Below, in pieces: positions 56,108 through 64,000 of a DNA stretch of 64,000 bases; within the stretch, counting starts at the first letter, position 1; each line of letters opens with the position of its first letter. The stretch is from contig NZ_CP046907.1 in assembly GCF_014083985.1 (NCBI RefSeq), positions 5,652,501 to 5,716,500 of the forward strand, in the 5' to 3' direction. Under the pieces are notes generated by a model that saw only the letters and a list, made by a program, of their open reading frames with translations, was not told where the DNA came from and did not search any database. The position numbers were made by a program, and so were the translations under genes. Origin of the DNA: Streptomyces sp. SCUT-3. Its GTDB lineage: Bacteria; Actinomycetota; Actinomycetes; Streptomycetales; Streptomycetaceae.

Positions 56108-57427
56108 ATGCGAGGCCAGCCGTCCGAGAGCGCCGTGACGCCCGTCGGCGGCCCCCTCCCGCCCCCCGCCCCCGCCCGCGAGGCCCCGGGGCGGCTCCTC
56201 GACTCCCCGGCCTCCCCGGCCTGCCCGCCCGCACCGGCCGACCCCTCCGGGGCACCGGCCCCGCACCCCGCCGCACCCCGCGACACGCGGCCGCCGACGC
56301 CGTCCCGGCGGAGCCGGCCACCGGAGGAGCGCAGCAGCATCGGCCCCGACCACGACCTGCCGGCCGCCGTCGAGCGCGTCCTCGCCGAGCACCTGGCGGA
56401 GCGCCGGCAGGAGGCGGCCCGCATCAGCGACCGCTTCGCCGCAGACCTCGTCACCCTGCTCGCCGACTTCGTCCTGGGCGGCGGCAAGCGCCTGCGCCCC
56501 GCCTTCCTGTGGTGGGCCTGGAGGGCCTGCGGCGGCCCGCCCTCGGGCGACGACGCCGAGGCGGTCCTGCGCGCGGCCGCCGCCCTGGAACTGATCCAGG
56601 CCTGCGCCCTGATCCACGACGACCTGATGGACGGCTCCCCCCTGCGCCGCAACGCCCCGGCCGCGCACGTCGTCCTCGCCCGCCGCCACCGCGCCGCGGG
56701 GCTGCGGGGGGACCCCGGGACGTTCGGCGCGGGCGCCGCCCTCCTGGCCGGCGACCTCGCCCTGGCCTGGGCCGACGACCTGTGGCACGGCGCCGGGCTC
56801 GCCCCCTCCGCGCAGCGGCGGGCGCGCGAGCCCTGGCAGGCCATGCGCACCGAGATGGTCGCCGGGCAGTACCTGGACCTGTACGGCCAGGCCAGGGGCG
56901 GCGGGTCGGCTGCGGCCGCCCTCGAGGTGGCGCACCTCAAGAGCGGCCTGTACACCGTCGAACGCCCGCTGCACCTGGGAGCCGTCCTGGCCGGGGCCCC
57001 GGACGCCACCGTCGCCGCCCTGCGCCGCGCCGGCCGGGCCGCGGGCCTGGCCTTCCAACTGCGCGACGACCTGCTCGGAGTCTTCGGCTCCCCCGACCGC
57101 ACCGGGAAACCTGCGGGGGAGGACATCACCGAGGGCAAACCCACCTACCTCATGGCTGTCGCCCTGCGCCGGGCACGGGCCCGGGGCGACGCCGCCGTCG
57201 AGCGCGAACTGCTCGCCGCCCCGGGCAGCCCCGGCCTGACCGGCGCCCGGCTGGACCGGGTCCGTTCGCTCGTCACCGCCACCGGCGCGCGCGCCCACGT
57301 CGAACGCGTCATGGAGCGCCTGGTCGGCTCGGCCCTGGACACCCTGGACCGCGCCCCGCTGGAACGGACGGCGGTCCGGCACCTGTCCGGCCTGGCCCGC
57401 AGCTTCGTCCCCGGCCCGCCGCCGTGA
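56108..57427 (+). CDS. crtE: Geranylgeranyl diphosphate synthase CrtE
   Basis: A 439-residue polyprenyl synthase making the C20 precursor of carotenoids. The first Asp-rich motif DDLMD follows LELIQACALIH; the second is LRDDLLGVFG. GGGKRLRPAFL near residue 120 binds the substrate diphosphate. The first about 85 residues are Pro/Ala/Arg-rich and not part of the enzyme fold; ATG at 56108 has a clear AAGGAG ribosome site, so the extension appears to be translated. First gene of the crtE-crtI-crtB-Rieske operon. Confidence 0.95.
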   Translation: MRGQPSESAVTPVGGPLPPPAPAREAPGRLLDSPASPACPPAPADPSGAPAPHPAAPRDTRPPTPSRRSRPPEERSSIGPDHDLPAAVERVLAEHLAERRQEAARISDRFAADLVTLLADFVLGGGKRLRPAFLWWAWRACGGPPSGDDAEAVLRAAAALELIQACALIHDDLMDGSPLRRNAPAAHVVLARRHRAAGLRGDPGTFGAGAALLAGDLALAWADDLWHGAGLAPSAQRRAREPWQAMRTEMVAGQYLDLYGQARGGGSAAAALEVAHLKSGLYTVERPLHLGAVLAGAPDATVAALRRAGRAAGLAFQLRDDLLGVFGSPDRTGKPAGEDITEGKPTYLMAVALRRARARGDAAVERELLAAPGSPGLTGARLDRVRSLVTATGARAHVERVMERLVGSALDTLDRAPLERTAVRHLSGLARSFVPGPPP

Positions 57428-57518
57428 ACGGCGCCGCCCCGCACACGGGCCACCGCCCGGAAGCACCGCACCACCGAGCACCGCACCACCGAGCATCGCC
57501 GAGGAGAGGACGCCACGG

Positions 57519-59084
57519 ATGAGGGCCCTGCGCGGACCCACCGACCACGTCGTGGTGGTCGGGGCCGGACTGTCCGGCCTGTCGGCCGCCCTGCACCTGC
57601 TGGGCGCCGGGCGGCGCGTCACCGTCGTCGAACGCGGCGCCGGGCCGGGCGGCCGCGCCGGGCGGATCGACCTCGACGGCTACCGCATCGACACCGGTCC
57701 CACCGTGCTGACCATGCCGGACCTGATCGACGAGGCGCTGTCCGCGGTCGGCGAGAAACTGGCCGACCGCGTCGAACTGGTGGGCCTGCACCCCGCCTAC
57801 CGGGCCCGGTTCGCCGACGGCACCGGCATCGACGTGCACACCGACCCCGACGCCATGCACGCCGAGGTCCGCCGGTTCGCCGGGGACGCCGAGGCCGCCG
57901 GCTACCTGCGCCTGCGCGCCTGGCTGGAGGAGCTCTACCGCGTCCAGATGCGCACCTTCATCGACGCCAACTTCGACTCCCCCCTCGGCCTGCTGGGCCG
58001 CGACCTGGCCCGCCTGGCCGCCCTCGGCGGCTTCACCGGCTGGGACGGGCGCATCTCCCGCTTCCTGGCCGACGAGCGCCTGCGCCGCCTGTTCTCCTTC
58101 CAGGCCCTGTACGCCGGGGTCCCCCCGCACCGGGCACTGGCCGCCTACGCCGTCATCGCCTACATGGACACCGTCGCCGGCGTGTACTTCCCCCGCGGCG
58201 GCATGCACGCCGTGCCGCAGGCGATGGCCGACGCCGCCGCCGCGGCCGGCGCCGAGTTCGCCCACGGCACCGCCGTCGACTCCCTGGAACGCTCGCCGGC
58301 CGGCCGGGCCGTCGCGGTCCGCACCCGCGACGGGCGGCGCATCCCCTGCGACGCACTCGTGCTCACCTGCGACCTGCCGGAGGTCCACCGGCTGCTCGGC
58401 CGCGCCCCCCGGCGCCCGGTGCCCCTGAGGTACGCGCCCTCGGCCGTGGTGCTGCACGCCGGCACCCGCCGCACTTGGCCGGACCTGGCCCACCACACCC
58501 TGTCCTTCGGCGCGGCCTGGCGCGGCACCTTCGACGAACTGACCCGCACCGGGCAGCTGATGAGCGACCCCTCGCTGCTGATCACCACCCCCACCGCCAC
58601 CGACCCCGCCCTGGCCCCCGACGGCCGCCACCTGCACTACGTCCTCGCCCCCTGCCCCAACCTGCGCACCGGCCCGCACCCGTGGACCGACCTCGCCCCG
58701 CGATTCCGCGACGGCCTGGTCGCCGAGCTCGAACGCCGCGGCCTGGACGGGTTCGGCGACGCGGTGGAGACCGAGACGCTGGTCACCCCGGCGGACTGGG
58801 CGGCGCAGGGGCACGCGGCGGGCACGCCGTTCTCCGCCGCGCACACCTTCGCCCAGACCGGCCCCTTCCGCCCCCGCAACCTGCCGCGCGGCTGGGAGAA
58901 CGTGGTGCTGGCCGGCTGCGGCACCACCCCCGGCGTCGGGGTCCCCACGGTCGTGGTCTCCGGAAAGCTCGCCGCGGCCCGCGTCACCGGCGTCCACCGC
59001 CGCCCCGCCCCGCGCCCCCCGGCACCCGCCCTGCCTGCCGCGCCCGTCCCACCTGCCCCGCCCGCGGCAGGGAGCAGACCGTGA
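57519..59084 (+). CDS. crtI: Phytoene desaturase CrtI
   Basis: A 521-residue FAD enzyme converting phytoene to lycopene. The N-terminal FAD site is [20 protein letters not shown] with [15 protein letters not shown]; the C-terminal bacterial-type phytoene desaturase signature is in the stretch [20 protein letters not shown], then [18 protein letters not shown] at 57519 follows GAGGAGAGGACGCC. Its stop overlaps the crtB start (GTGA), so crtI and crtB are translationally coupled. Confidence 0.97.
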   Translation: MRALRGPTDHVVVVGAGLSGLSAALHLLGAGRRVTVVERGAGPGGRAGRIDLDGYRIDTGPTVLTMPDLIDEALSAVGEKLADRVELVGLHPAYRARFADGTGIDVHTDPDAMHAEVRRFAGDAEAAGYLRLRAWLEELYRVQMRTFIDANFDSPLGLLGRDLARLAALGGFTGWDGRISRFLADERLRRLFSFQALYAGVPPHRALAAYAVIAYMDTVAGVYFPRGGMHAVPQAMADAAAAAGAEFAHGTAVDSLERSPAGRAVAVRTRDGRRIPCDALVLTCDLPEVHRLLGRAPRRPVPLRYAPSAVVLHAGTRRTWPDLAHHTLSFGAAWRGTFDELTRTGQLMSDPSLLITTPTATDPALAPDGRHLHYVLAPCPNLRTGPHPWTDLAPRFRDGLVAELERRGLDGFGDAVETETLVTPADWAAQGHAAGTPFSAAHTFAQTGPFRPRNLPRGWENVVLAGCGTTPGVGVPTVVVSGKLAAARVTGVHRRPAPRPPAPALPAAPVPPAPPAAGSRP

Positions 59085-60064
59085 CCGCCCGCGAACTCGA
59101 CGCCGCCGGCATCCACGACCCGGTCCTGCGCTCGGCCTACCTGCGCTGCCGGGAGCTGAACGCCCGGCACGGCAAGACCTACTTCCTCGCCACCCGCCTG
59201 CTCACCCCGGAGCGGCGCCCCGCCGTCCACGCCCTGTACGGCTTCGCCCGGTGGGCCGACGACATCGTCGACGACCTCCCCGGGCAGGCCCCGCCCCGGG
59301 AGCGCGCCGCGGCCCTGCGGGACCTGCGGGCGCACCTGCAGGCCGGCCTGCTGCGGCGCCGCAGCGCCCACCCGGTGGTCGCGGCCCTCGCCGACACCGC
59401 CGCCCGCTACCGCATCGACCCGGGCCACTTCACCGACTTCATGGACTCCATGAGCATGGACCTCGACGTCACCGACTACCCCACCTACGAGCACCTGGAG
59501 ACCTACATGCACGGCTCGGCCGCGGTCATCGGACTGCAGGTCCTGCCGGTCCTGGGCACCGTCGCACCCCGCGAGGAGGCCGCCCCGCACGCCGCCTCCC
59601 TCGGCGTCGCCTTCCAGCTGACGAACTTCCTGCGCGACGTCGGCGAGGACCTCGACCGCGGCCGCGTCTACCTGCCCCGGGACCGGCTGGCCTCCTTCGG
59701 CGTCGACCGCGAGCTGCTGCAGTGGTGCCGCAGCACCGGCCGCACCGACCGCCGGGTACGGGACGCGGTGAAGGACATGTGCGCCCTCAACCGGGAGGTC
59801 TACCGGCACGCCGAGGCCGGGATCCCCATGCTCGACCCGGTCTCCCGGCCGTGCGTGCGCACCGCGTTCGTCCTCTACCGCGGCATCCTCGACGAGATCG
59901 AGGCCCGCGACTGCCGGATCATGCACCGGCGGGCCGTGGTGCCGCGCCGCCGCAGGGCCGCGGTCGCGCTGCGCGGGCTCGTCCGCGTCGCCGCGGCCCG
60001 CGGCCGCCACGCCGCCGGGCGGGGCCGGGCGCGCACCGCCTCCCGGGGGAGGGCGCTGTCGTGA
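59081..60064 (+). CDS. crtB: Phytoene synthase CrtB
   Basis: A 327-residue squalene/phytoene synthase that condenses two GGPP molecules. The first Asp motif is [10 protein letters not shown], the second is [18 protein letters not shown], both complete. GTG at 59081 overlaps the crtI stop; the stop overlaps the Rieske gene start in the same GTGA manner. The C-terminal 40 residues are Arg/Ala-rich. Confidence 0.97.
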   Translation: MTARELDAAGIHDPVLRSAYLRCRELNARHGKTYFLATRLLTPERRPAVHALYGFARWADDIVDDLPGQAPPRERAAALRDLRAHLQAGLLRRRSAHPVVAALADTAARYRIDPGHFTDFMDSMSMDLDVTDYPTYEHLETYMHGSAAVIGLQVLPVLGTVAPREEAAPHAASLGVAFQLTNFLRDVGEDLDRGRVYLPRDRLASFGVDRELLQWCRSTGRTDRRVRDAVKDMCALNREVYRHAEAGIPMLDPVSRPCVRTAFVLYRGILDEIEARDCRIMHRRAVVPRRRRAAVALRGLVRVAAARGRHAAGRGRARTASRGRALS

Positions 60065-61079
60065 GGAGGAGCAGCAGGGAATCCTGGCGCAGCCCGCTGA
60101 AGTTCCTGCCGCCCGTGCGGTGGGACCAGCAGGAACCCACCTGGCGGGCAGCCCGCCCGGCCGTGATCGCCGCGGCCCTGAAGAGGGCCTCGGCCCGGCC
60201 CTCCGGCAACTGGTACGTCCTCGCGGCCGGCCGCGAGGTGCGCCCGGGCCGGCCCCTCGGGCGCACGGTGGCCGGCCGGGAGGTGGTGGCCTGGCGGGAC
60301 GCCTCGGGGCGGCTGCTGGCAGGGCCCGGCTCCTGCCCCCACCTGGGCGCGCCGCTGTGCGACAGCCCGGTCGTCGGCGGCCGGATCGTCTGCCACTGGC
60401 ACGGCCTGGCCCTGGGGGAGGAGGGCTTCCCCGGCTGGTCCCCGTTCCCCGCCCACGACGACGGCGTGCTCGCCTGGATCCGCCTCGACGCGGCAGGAGG
60501 GGAGGAGCCGCTGCCCGCACCCCCACTGCCCCCGCGCCCGGCCGCAGCCGTGGACGCCGTCACCACCGCGGTGGGCACCTGCGAGCCGGAGGACGTCGTC
60601 GCCAACCGGCTCGACCCCTGGCACGGCGCCTGGTTCCACCCCTACTCCTTCACCCGGCTCACGGTCCTGGAGGAGCCGAGCACGGCCGAGGAGGCCCCGG
60701 ACGGCGACGCCGGCCACGACCACTTCCTGGTCGACGTCGCCTACCGGGTCGGCCGCCGCGCCGCCGTGCCGGTGCGCGCCTGCTTCACCGCGCCCGGACC
60801 GCGCACCGTCGTCATGCGGATCACCGACGGCGAGGGCGCCTCCTCGGTCGTGGAGACCCACGCCACCCCCTGGGCACCGACCGGCACGGCAGGCCCCGCA
60901 CCGCCGTGATCGAGGCGGTGCTCGCCGCCTCCGAACGCCCCGGCTTCGCCCTCGCCCACCGGGCGGCGCCCCTGCTGCGGCCGCTGATGCGCACCGCCGC
61001 GGCCCGCCTGTGGCGGGACGACATGGCCTACGCCGAACGCCGCTGGCTCCTCCGCAGCACCGGCCGCTTCCCCGGCTGA
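60061..61079 (+). pseudogene. Rieske [2Fe-2S] protein of the crt operon, apparent single-base frameshift
   Basis: The reading frame from GTG at 60061 encodes a Rieske domain at residues about 97-125: CPHLGAPLCDSPVV and IVCHWHGLALG provide the Cys and His ligands. This frame ends at 60909. The natural C-terminus seems to be in another frame: PLGTDRHGRPRTAVIEAVLA, then RTAAARLWRDDMAYAERRW and a stop at 61079. One more C in the CCCCC run at 60866-60870 would join them to about 339 residues. The gene takes the position of crtV in streptomycete crt operons. It may donate electrons to a carotenoid-modifying enzyme. If the frameshift is real, the Rieske part is still made. Confidence 0.8.
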
Positions 61080-61110
61080 CCGCCGCCCGGCAGGCTCACC
61101 TGCCGGAGAA

Positions 61111-61153
61111 CCGCTCCGCACGGCCGGCATGCCCCGCCGGCCGTGCGGAGCGG
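61111..61153. terminator. Bidirectional hairpin terminator
   Basis: A 17-bp perfect stem CCGCTCCGCACGGCCGG with a 9-base loop lies between the crt operon end and the convergent membrane protein gene. Confidence 0.8.
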
Positions 61154-61155
61154 CC

Positions 61156-61743
61156 TCATCCGGACGCCGCGAGGACCACCGAGGCCCCCACGAGGACCAC
61201 CGCCGACGCGACCGCTCCGTACCCGAGGAACCATCCGGTGGAACGTACCGGGCGTCCGGCGTCCGCGCGCAGGACCGTCGTGTGTGCGGCCAGCGCGGCC
61301 GGCAGGGACAGGGCGTACAGGACGGTCGCGAACAGGAGCAGGCCGGGAAGGCCGCCCCGTCCGTACACTGCGGCGGCCGCCCACGGCAGGCCCGCAGCCG
61401 GCAGCAGGACCGCCGCGGTCGCCACCGCCACCCACCACCACCGCCTTCCGCTCCCCCGACGCAGCCCGAGCCAGTGGCCCAGGGCGACGGACGGGAGGAC
61501 GAGCGCGACGGTCACCACCGCACTGGCGAGGACGAGGGCAGGCAGGACGAGAGGCAGCAGGAAGACCGCCCGGGCGTCCGGGACGATGCCGAGGAGAGGC
61601 GCCGCCGGCAGCAGCGCCGGACTCTCCGCACACAGCACCGTCATGGACACCGACGACGGCGCCGCCCCGCGTCCCTCCCGCTTCTCCTCGCCTGCCGGTC
61701 GCACCGCACTGCCCCCTCGCTCGGACTGCCCGGCCCCCATCAT
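61156..61743 (-). CDS. Membrane protein of unknown function between the two crt arms
   Basis: A protein of up to 195 residues with about four hydrophobic segments: AVFLLPLVLPALVLASAVVT, WWWVAVATAAVLLPAAGLPW, LPGLLLFATVLYALSLPAAL and GYGAVASAVVLVGASVVLAA. No domain is recognised. The start is uncertain: ATG at 61743 lacks a good ribosome site and the first 30 residues are hydrophilic. It is convergent to the crtE operon and lies downstream of crtU on the same strand, separated by 111 bases. Confidence 0.65.
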   Translation of the reverse strand: MMGAGQSERGGSAVRPAGEEKREGRGAAPSSVSMTVLCAESPALLPAAPLLGIVPDARAVFLLPLVLPALVLASAVVTVALVLPSVALGHWLGLRRGSGRRWWWVAVATAAVLLPAAGLPWAAAAVYGRGGLPGLLLFATVLYALSLPAALAAHTTVLRADAGRPVRSTGWFLGYGAVASAVVLVGASVVLAASG

Positions 61744-61828
61744 GGTGGAAAGGACGAGGCCGCTTCCCCGGGCAGCACGGCACGGCGGCGCTCCGTCCGG
61801 GCCCCTTCCCGGCGGGCCCGGACGGTCC

Positions 61829-61862
61829 GCGCGGGGCTCACCGCCGCGCGGGGCTCACCGCC
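61829..61862. repeat. Exact 17-bp tandem duplication across the crtU stop codon
   Basis: GCGCGGGGCTCACCGCC is present twice in direct succession (61829-61845 and 61846-61862); the crtU stop lies in the second copy. It is a recent local duplication with no effect on the protein. Confidence 0.9.
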
Positions 61863-63453
61863 GGGCGAGGCGGGCGGCGGTGCGCAGGGCTGCCGAGCGG
61901 CCTCCCTGCGGGACGGTGCGCACCGCCTGCCCGGCCACCCCCCACTGCTCCAGCAGCGCGTTGGCGGCCAGGAAGCCCGTGGTCGCCGCCCGTTCCATCA
62001 GCGCCACCGGCAGGTCCACCCGCACCAGGTCCCCGGCCAGGACCAGCCGGGGGCGTGGGGTGCGGATGCCGGGGCGGGAGGCGAAGCCCCTCACGGGGAA
62101 CAGCGGGCAGTCCGCCCGCCACTCGTGGCGGGCGTCCACCACACGGGCCTGCCGGGTCTCGGGGTAGATCCGGTGCAACTGCTCCAGGGCCTCCCGCTGC
62201 ACGGCGGCCCGGTCGGCCCCGGGCGCCACGGCGTAGGCGTGCAGTTCGACCACCGAGCCGCCGGTGCGGGACGCCCACCGGGCGGCCTCGCCCTCCCACC
62301 GCTCCAGCACGCTCACGTTGTCCAGCGGCCCGTAGCCGCTCGTGCCCAGGAAACCGGCCCGCCGCCGGTCCACCGGGCGGTCCAGCCACAGCCGCGACAC
62401 CAGGAAGGGCGGGGCGGTGCGCAGGGCGGCGATCCGCTCGTGCCAGGGCTCGTCGCCCAGGCCCGGGGAGCGTGCGGCCAGGGAGCGCAGGCCGTCGGTG
62501 TCCAGGGCGAGGACCACCGCGTCGCAGGCGTCCGAGCTCCCTGCGCACTCCACGGTGAACCCGCCGTCGCCCCGGGGGACGACGCGGTCCACGGCGGCCC
62601 CGGTGCGCACCTCGGCGCCGGCCTTGCGCAGGTGGAGCTCCAGCGGGTCCCACAGGGCGGCCGGGAACGGCTCGTCCGGCACGTCGAACAGCAGGCCCTC
62701 GGAGGAGCCCAGGAAGTAGATGTGGAACATCAGCGCCAGCTCGGCCGCGGACAGCTCCCGCGGGTCGGCGAAGAAACTGCGGGAGAAGACCCCGAAGGCC
62801 AGGTGGCGTGCGGCTTCGGGGAAGCGGACCGCGGCCAGGTAGTCCTCGGCGCTGGTGCCGTCCAGCCGCTCGTAGACCTGCGGAACCCGCACGTCCATCA
62901 GGTGCAGCGCGGGGCGCGGGTTCATCCGGGCCAGGCCGGACCAGGTGAAGGTGGGGCTGAGGGCGACGAACCCCAGGGCGCTCCACGGCGGGGTGCGCGG
63001 GACCTTCGCGAAGCTGTCCCGGTCGCCCCGGGAGTGCCGCAGCGGATAGTCCGGCAGGCCCTTGAGCATGCCCAGGGCGGGGTCGATCCGGCCCAGCAGT
63101 GCGCGCAGGTTGTAGTACTGCCGGAAAAAGGCGTGGAAGCCTCGGCTCATGGTCACCCGGGAGCCGTCGGCCAGCCGGGTGGGCCAGCCCGCCAGCCGGC
63201 CGCCCAGTTGCTCCTGCCGCTCGTACACGGTCACCCGCACCCCCCGCTCGGCGAGGACCGCCGCCGCCGCGAGCCCGGCGATCCCGCCGCCCACCACGGC
63301 CGTGTGCGGGGCCGGCCCGGTCACGCGCGCGGCGCCCCCGGCGGGCGCCAGCACCCTGGACCGCCGGTCCCGCCCGCCCGGCGGTACCCCGGGCGGCACT
63401 CCCGGCGGCACGCCCTGCCCCGGCCGCCCGAACCCCTCCGGTGCGCCGCTCAC
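61855..63453 (-). CDS. crtU: CrtU, FAD-dependent carotenoid desaturase/methyltransferase (isorenieratene synthase type)
   Basis: A 532-residue flavoprotein. The FAD site is TAVVGGGIAGLAAAAVLAER with VTVYERQEQLGGRLAGW; the family block MSRGFHAFFRQYYNLRALLG is typical of the CrtU group that converts the beta-ionone rings of beta-carotene to aromatic rings. The C-terminus carries RLVLAGDLVRVDLPVALMER. The first 45 residues are low-complexity (GVPPGVPPGVPPGG). GTG at 63453 overlaps the preceding short frame (GTGA). Together with CrtY it predicts an aromatic carotenoid such as isorenieratene. Confidence 0.9.
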   Translation of the reverse strand: MSGAPEGFGRPGQGVPPGVPPGVPPGGRDRRSRVLAPAGGAARVTGPAPHTAVVGGGIAGLAAAAVLAERGVRVTVYERQEQLGGRLAGWPTRLADGSRVTMSRGFHAFFRQYYNLRALLGRIDPALGMLKGLPDYPLRHSRGDRDSFAKVPRTPPWSALGFVALSPTFTWSGLARMNPRPALHLMDVRVPQVYERLDGTSAEDYLAAVRFPEAARHLAFGVFSRSFFADPRELSAAELALMFHIYFLGSSEGLLFDVPDEPFPAALWDPLELHLRKAGAEVRTGAAVDRVVPRGDGGFTVECAGSSDACDAVVLALDTDGLRSLAARSPGLGDEPWHERIAALRTAPPFLVSRLWLDRPVDRRRAGFLGTSGYGPLDNVSVLERWEGEAARWASRTGGSVVELHAYAVAPGADRAAVQREALEQLHRIYPETRQARVVDARHEWRADCPLFPVRGFASRPGIRTPRPRLVLAGDLVRVDLPVALMERAATTGFLAANALLEQWGVAGQAVRTVPQGGRSAALRTAARLARR

Positions 63454-63653
63454 CGCTCTTCCCCGCCCGTGGCGCGGGCCGCGAGCGCGCGTCCGGCGCC
63501 GGGCAGGGCCGGGCGCCGCGCCGCCTGCCGCAGGCGCCGACGGTGGCCGGGGCCGGGGCCGGTTCCCGGCGTTCGGTGGCGGCCGGGGGCGGTCCGGCCG
63601 GGGGCGGCTCTGTCGGGCGCGGCGGCCGGGGGGCCGTCGTACAGCGGTGTCAT
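63450..63653 (-). pseudogene. crtT: Truncated CrtT methyltransferase remnant
   Basis: A 67-residue frame between crtY and crtU, coupled to both (ATGA at 63653 and GTGA at 63453). The start MTPLYDGPPAAAPDRAAPG and the later RLRQAARRPALPGAGRAL resemble, from memory, the N-terminal part of streptomycete CrtT methyltransferases, but the SAM-binding domain is missing; an intact gene would need about 700 bases. It is best read as an internally deleted crtT whose overlaps keep crtU translation coupled. The homology is an inference. Confidence 0.55.
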
Positions 63654-64000
63654 CGTGGGGGGACTCCTGCCCGTCCGGTGGTCGGTCCCGCGGGGGTGCG
63701 CCGCAGCAGCGGCAGCTCCGCGAGGGTGTGCAGCATCGGTGCCACCGGCGTGCTGAAGCCGATGGCGGCCTCCTCCCGCGGACCGGACGCCCCGTCGAGG
63801 AAGCGCAGCAGCCGGGGGAGCGGATTGTTGCGGAAGAGCCGTTCGAAGTAGGCCGCGCCCTCCACCCGGCCGGTGTCCAGGGCGCGCAGCAGCACCGCGT
63901 CCATCACCCGGTGCCGCAGGCGGTGCGGTCGCGGCGGGACGGGGACGCGGCCCGCGAGGCAGGCGGCCTCGATCGCGGCGGCCTGCCGCTGGACGGCGGA
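63650..64000 (-). CDS. crtY: Lycopene beta-cyclase CrtY (5' end outside window)
   Basis: The last 116 codons or so of a lycopene cyclase. The visible part includes RLRHRVMDAVLLRALDTGR, AAYFERLFRNNPLPRLLRFL and GASGPREEAAIGFSTPVAPM, the C-terminal pattern of CrtL/CrtY-type cyclases. The enzyme forms the beta rings on lycopene and precedes CrtU action. The stop overlaps the next start (ATGA). The start and FAD site lie beyond the window end. Confidence 0.85.
   Translation of the reverse strand, partial: SAVQRQAAAIEAACLAGRVPVPPRPHRLRHRVMDAVLLRALDTGRVEGAAYFERLFRNNPLPRLLRFLDGASGPREEAAIGFSTPVAPMLHTLAELPLLRRTPAGPTTGRAGVPPR

Overview
The window is high-GC actinobacterial DNA, most likely from a Streptomyces chromosome. 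The signs are strong G/C third-position bias, frequent GTG and TTG starts with purine-rich ribosome sites, a split crt carotenoid locus of the streptomycete type (crtEIB plus a Rieske gene facing crtY-crtU), a SigB/SigF-family sigma factor, and Rpf-type wall hydrolases, one of them behind a ydaO riboswitch. The genus is an inference. No rRNA, tRNA, prophage or CRISPR array was seen.

Layout. 1-4.2 kb: 5' part of a molybdopterin oxidoreductase, then an FAD oxidoreductase and the ECF41 sigma factor that probably drives it. 4.3-13.8 kb: an uncharacterised gene, an IS5 remnant, a beta-propeller lipoprotein, an ECF sigma/membrane partner pair, pspA with its PspAA partner, a lipoprotein, a class A beta-lactamase, a paralogue of the first uncharacterised gene, and a Cys-rich pentapeptide-repeat protein. 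14-19.7 kb: alpha/beta hydrolase, aldehyde dehydrogenase, universal stress protein, FUSC membrane protein. 19.8-23.8 kb: proline catabolism (PucR regulator, proline dehydrogenase, P5C dehydrogenase). 23.9-27.6 kb: carboxylate-amine ligase, SigB-type sigma factor and small proteins. 27.8-37.4 kb: LanC-like protein, iron-box-controlled propeller protein, disulfide oxidoreductase, secreted M28 aminopeptidase, hydrolase, TauE/SafE permease, second FUSC protein. 37.4-39.4 kb: head-to-head cobalamin genes cbiD and cobK, both frameshifted. 39.4-49.8 kb: deacetylase-like lipoprotein, two Rpf-LysM-M23 wall hydrolases, a methyltransferase/CDGSH/haem-oxygenase-like operon, ohrR-ohr, and a Rieske-FAD oxidoreductase. 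50-56 kb: stress-type genes including a CmpX-like membrane protein, a DUF4442 protein, catalase and an SDR enzyme. 56-64 kb: the crt locus, with crtT reduced to a short remnant and crtY cut by the window end.

How it works together. Much of the window serves stress and cell-envelope functions: SigB, catalase, Ohr, Psp, Usp, carotenoids and wall hydrolases. Three promoter-like sites share the spacing GNNT-N15-GGGTA, upstream of the SigB gene itself, the CmpX-like gene and a 57-aa protein. This suggests a local SigB regulon. Other readable control sites are a c-di-AMP riboswitch, an iron box, an OhrR palindrome and an ECF41 promoter.

Caution. Four genes (cbiD, cobK, a small ORF at 44980 and the crt Rieske gene) each need exactly one extra base to be intact, each explainable by one missing base in a G or C run. 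Base-calling error is as likely as true gene decay.
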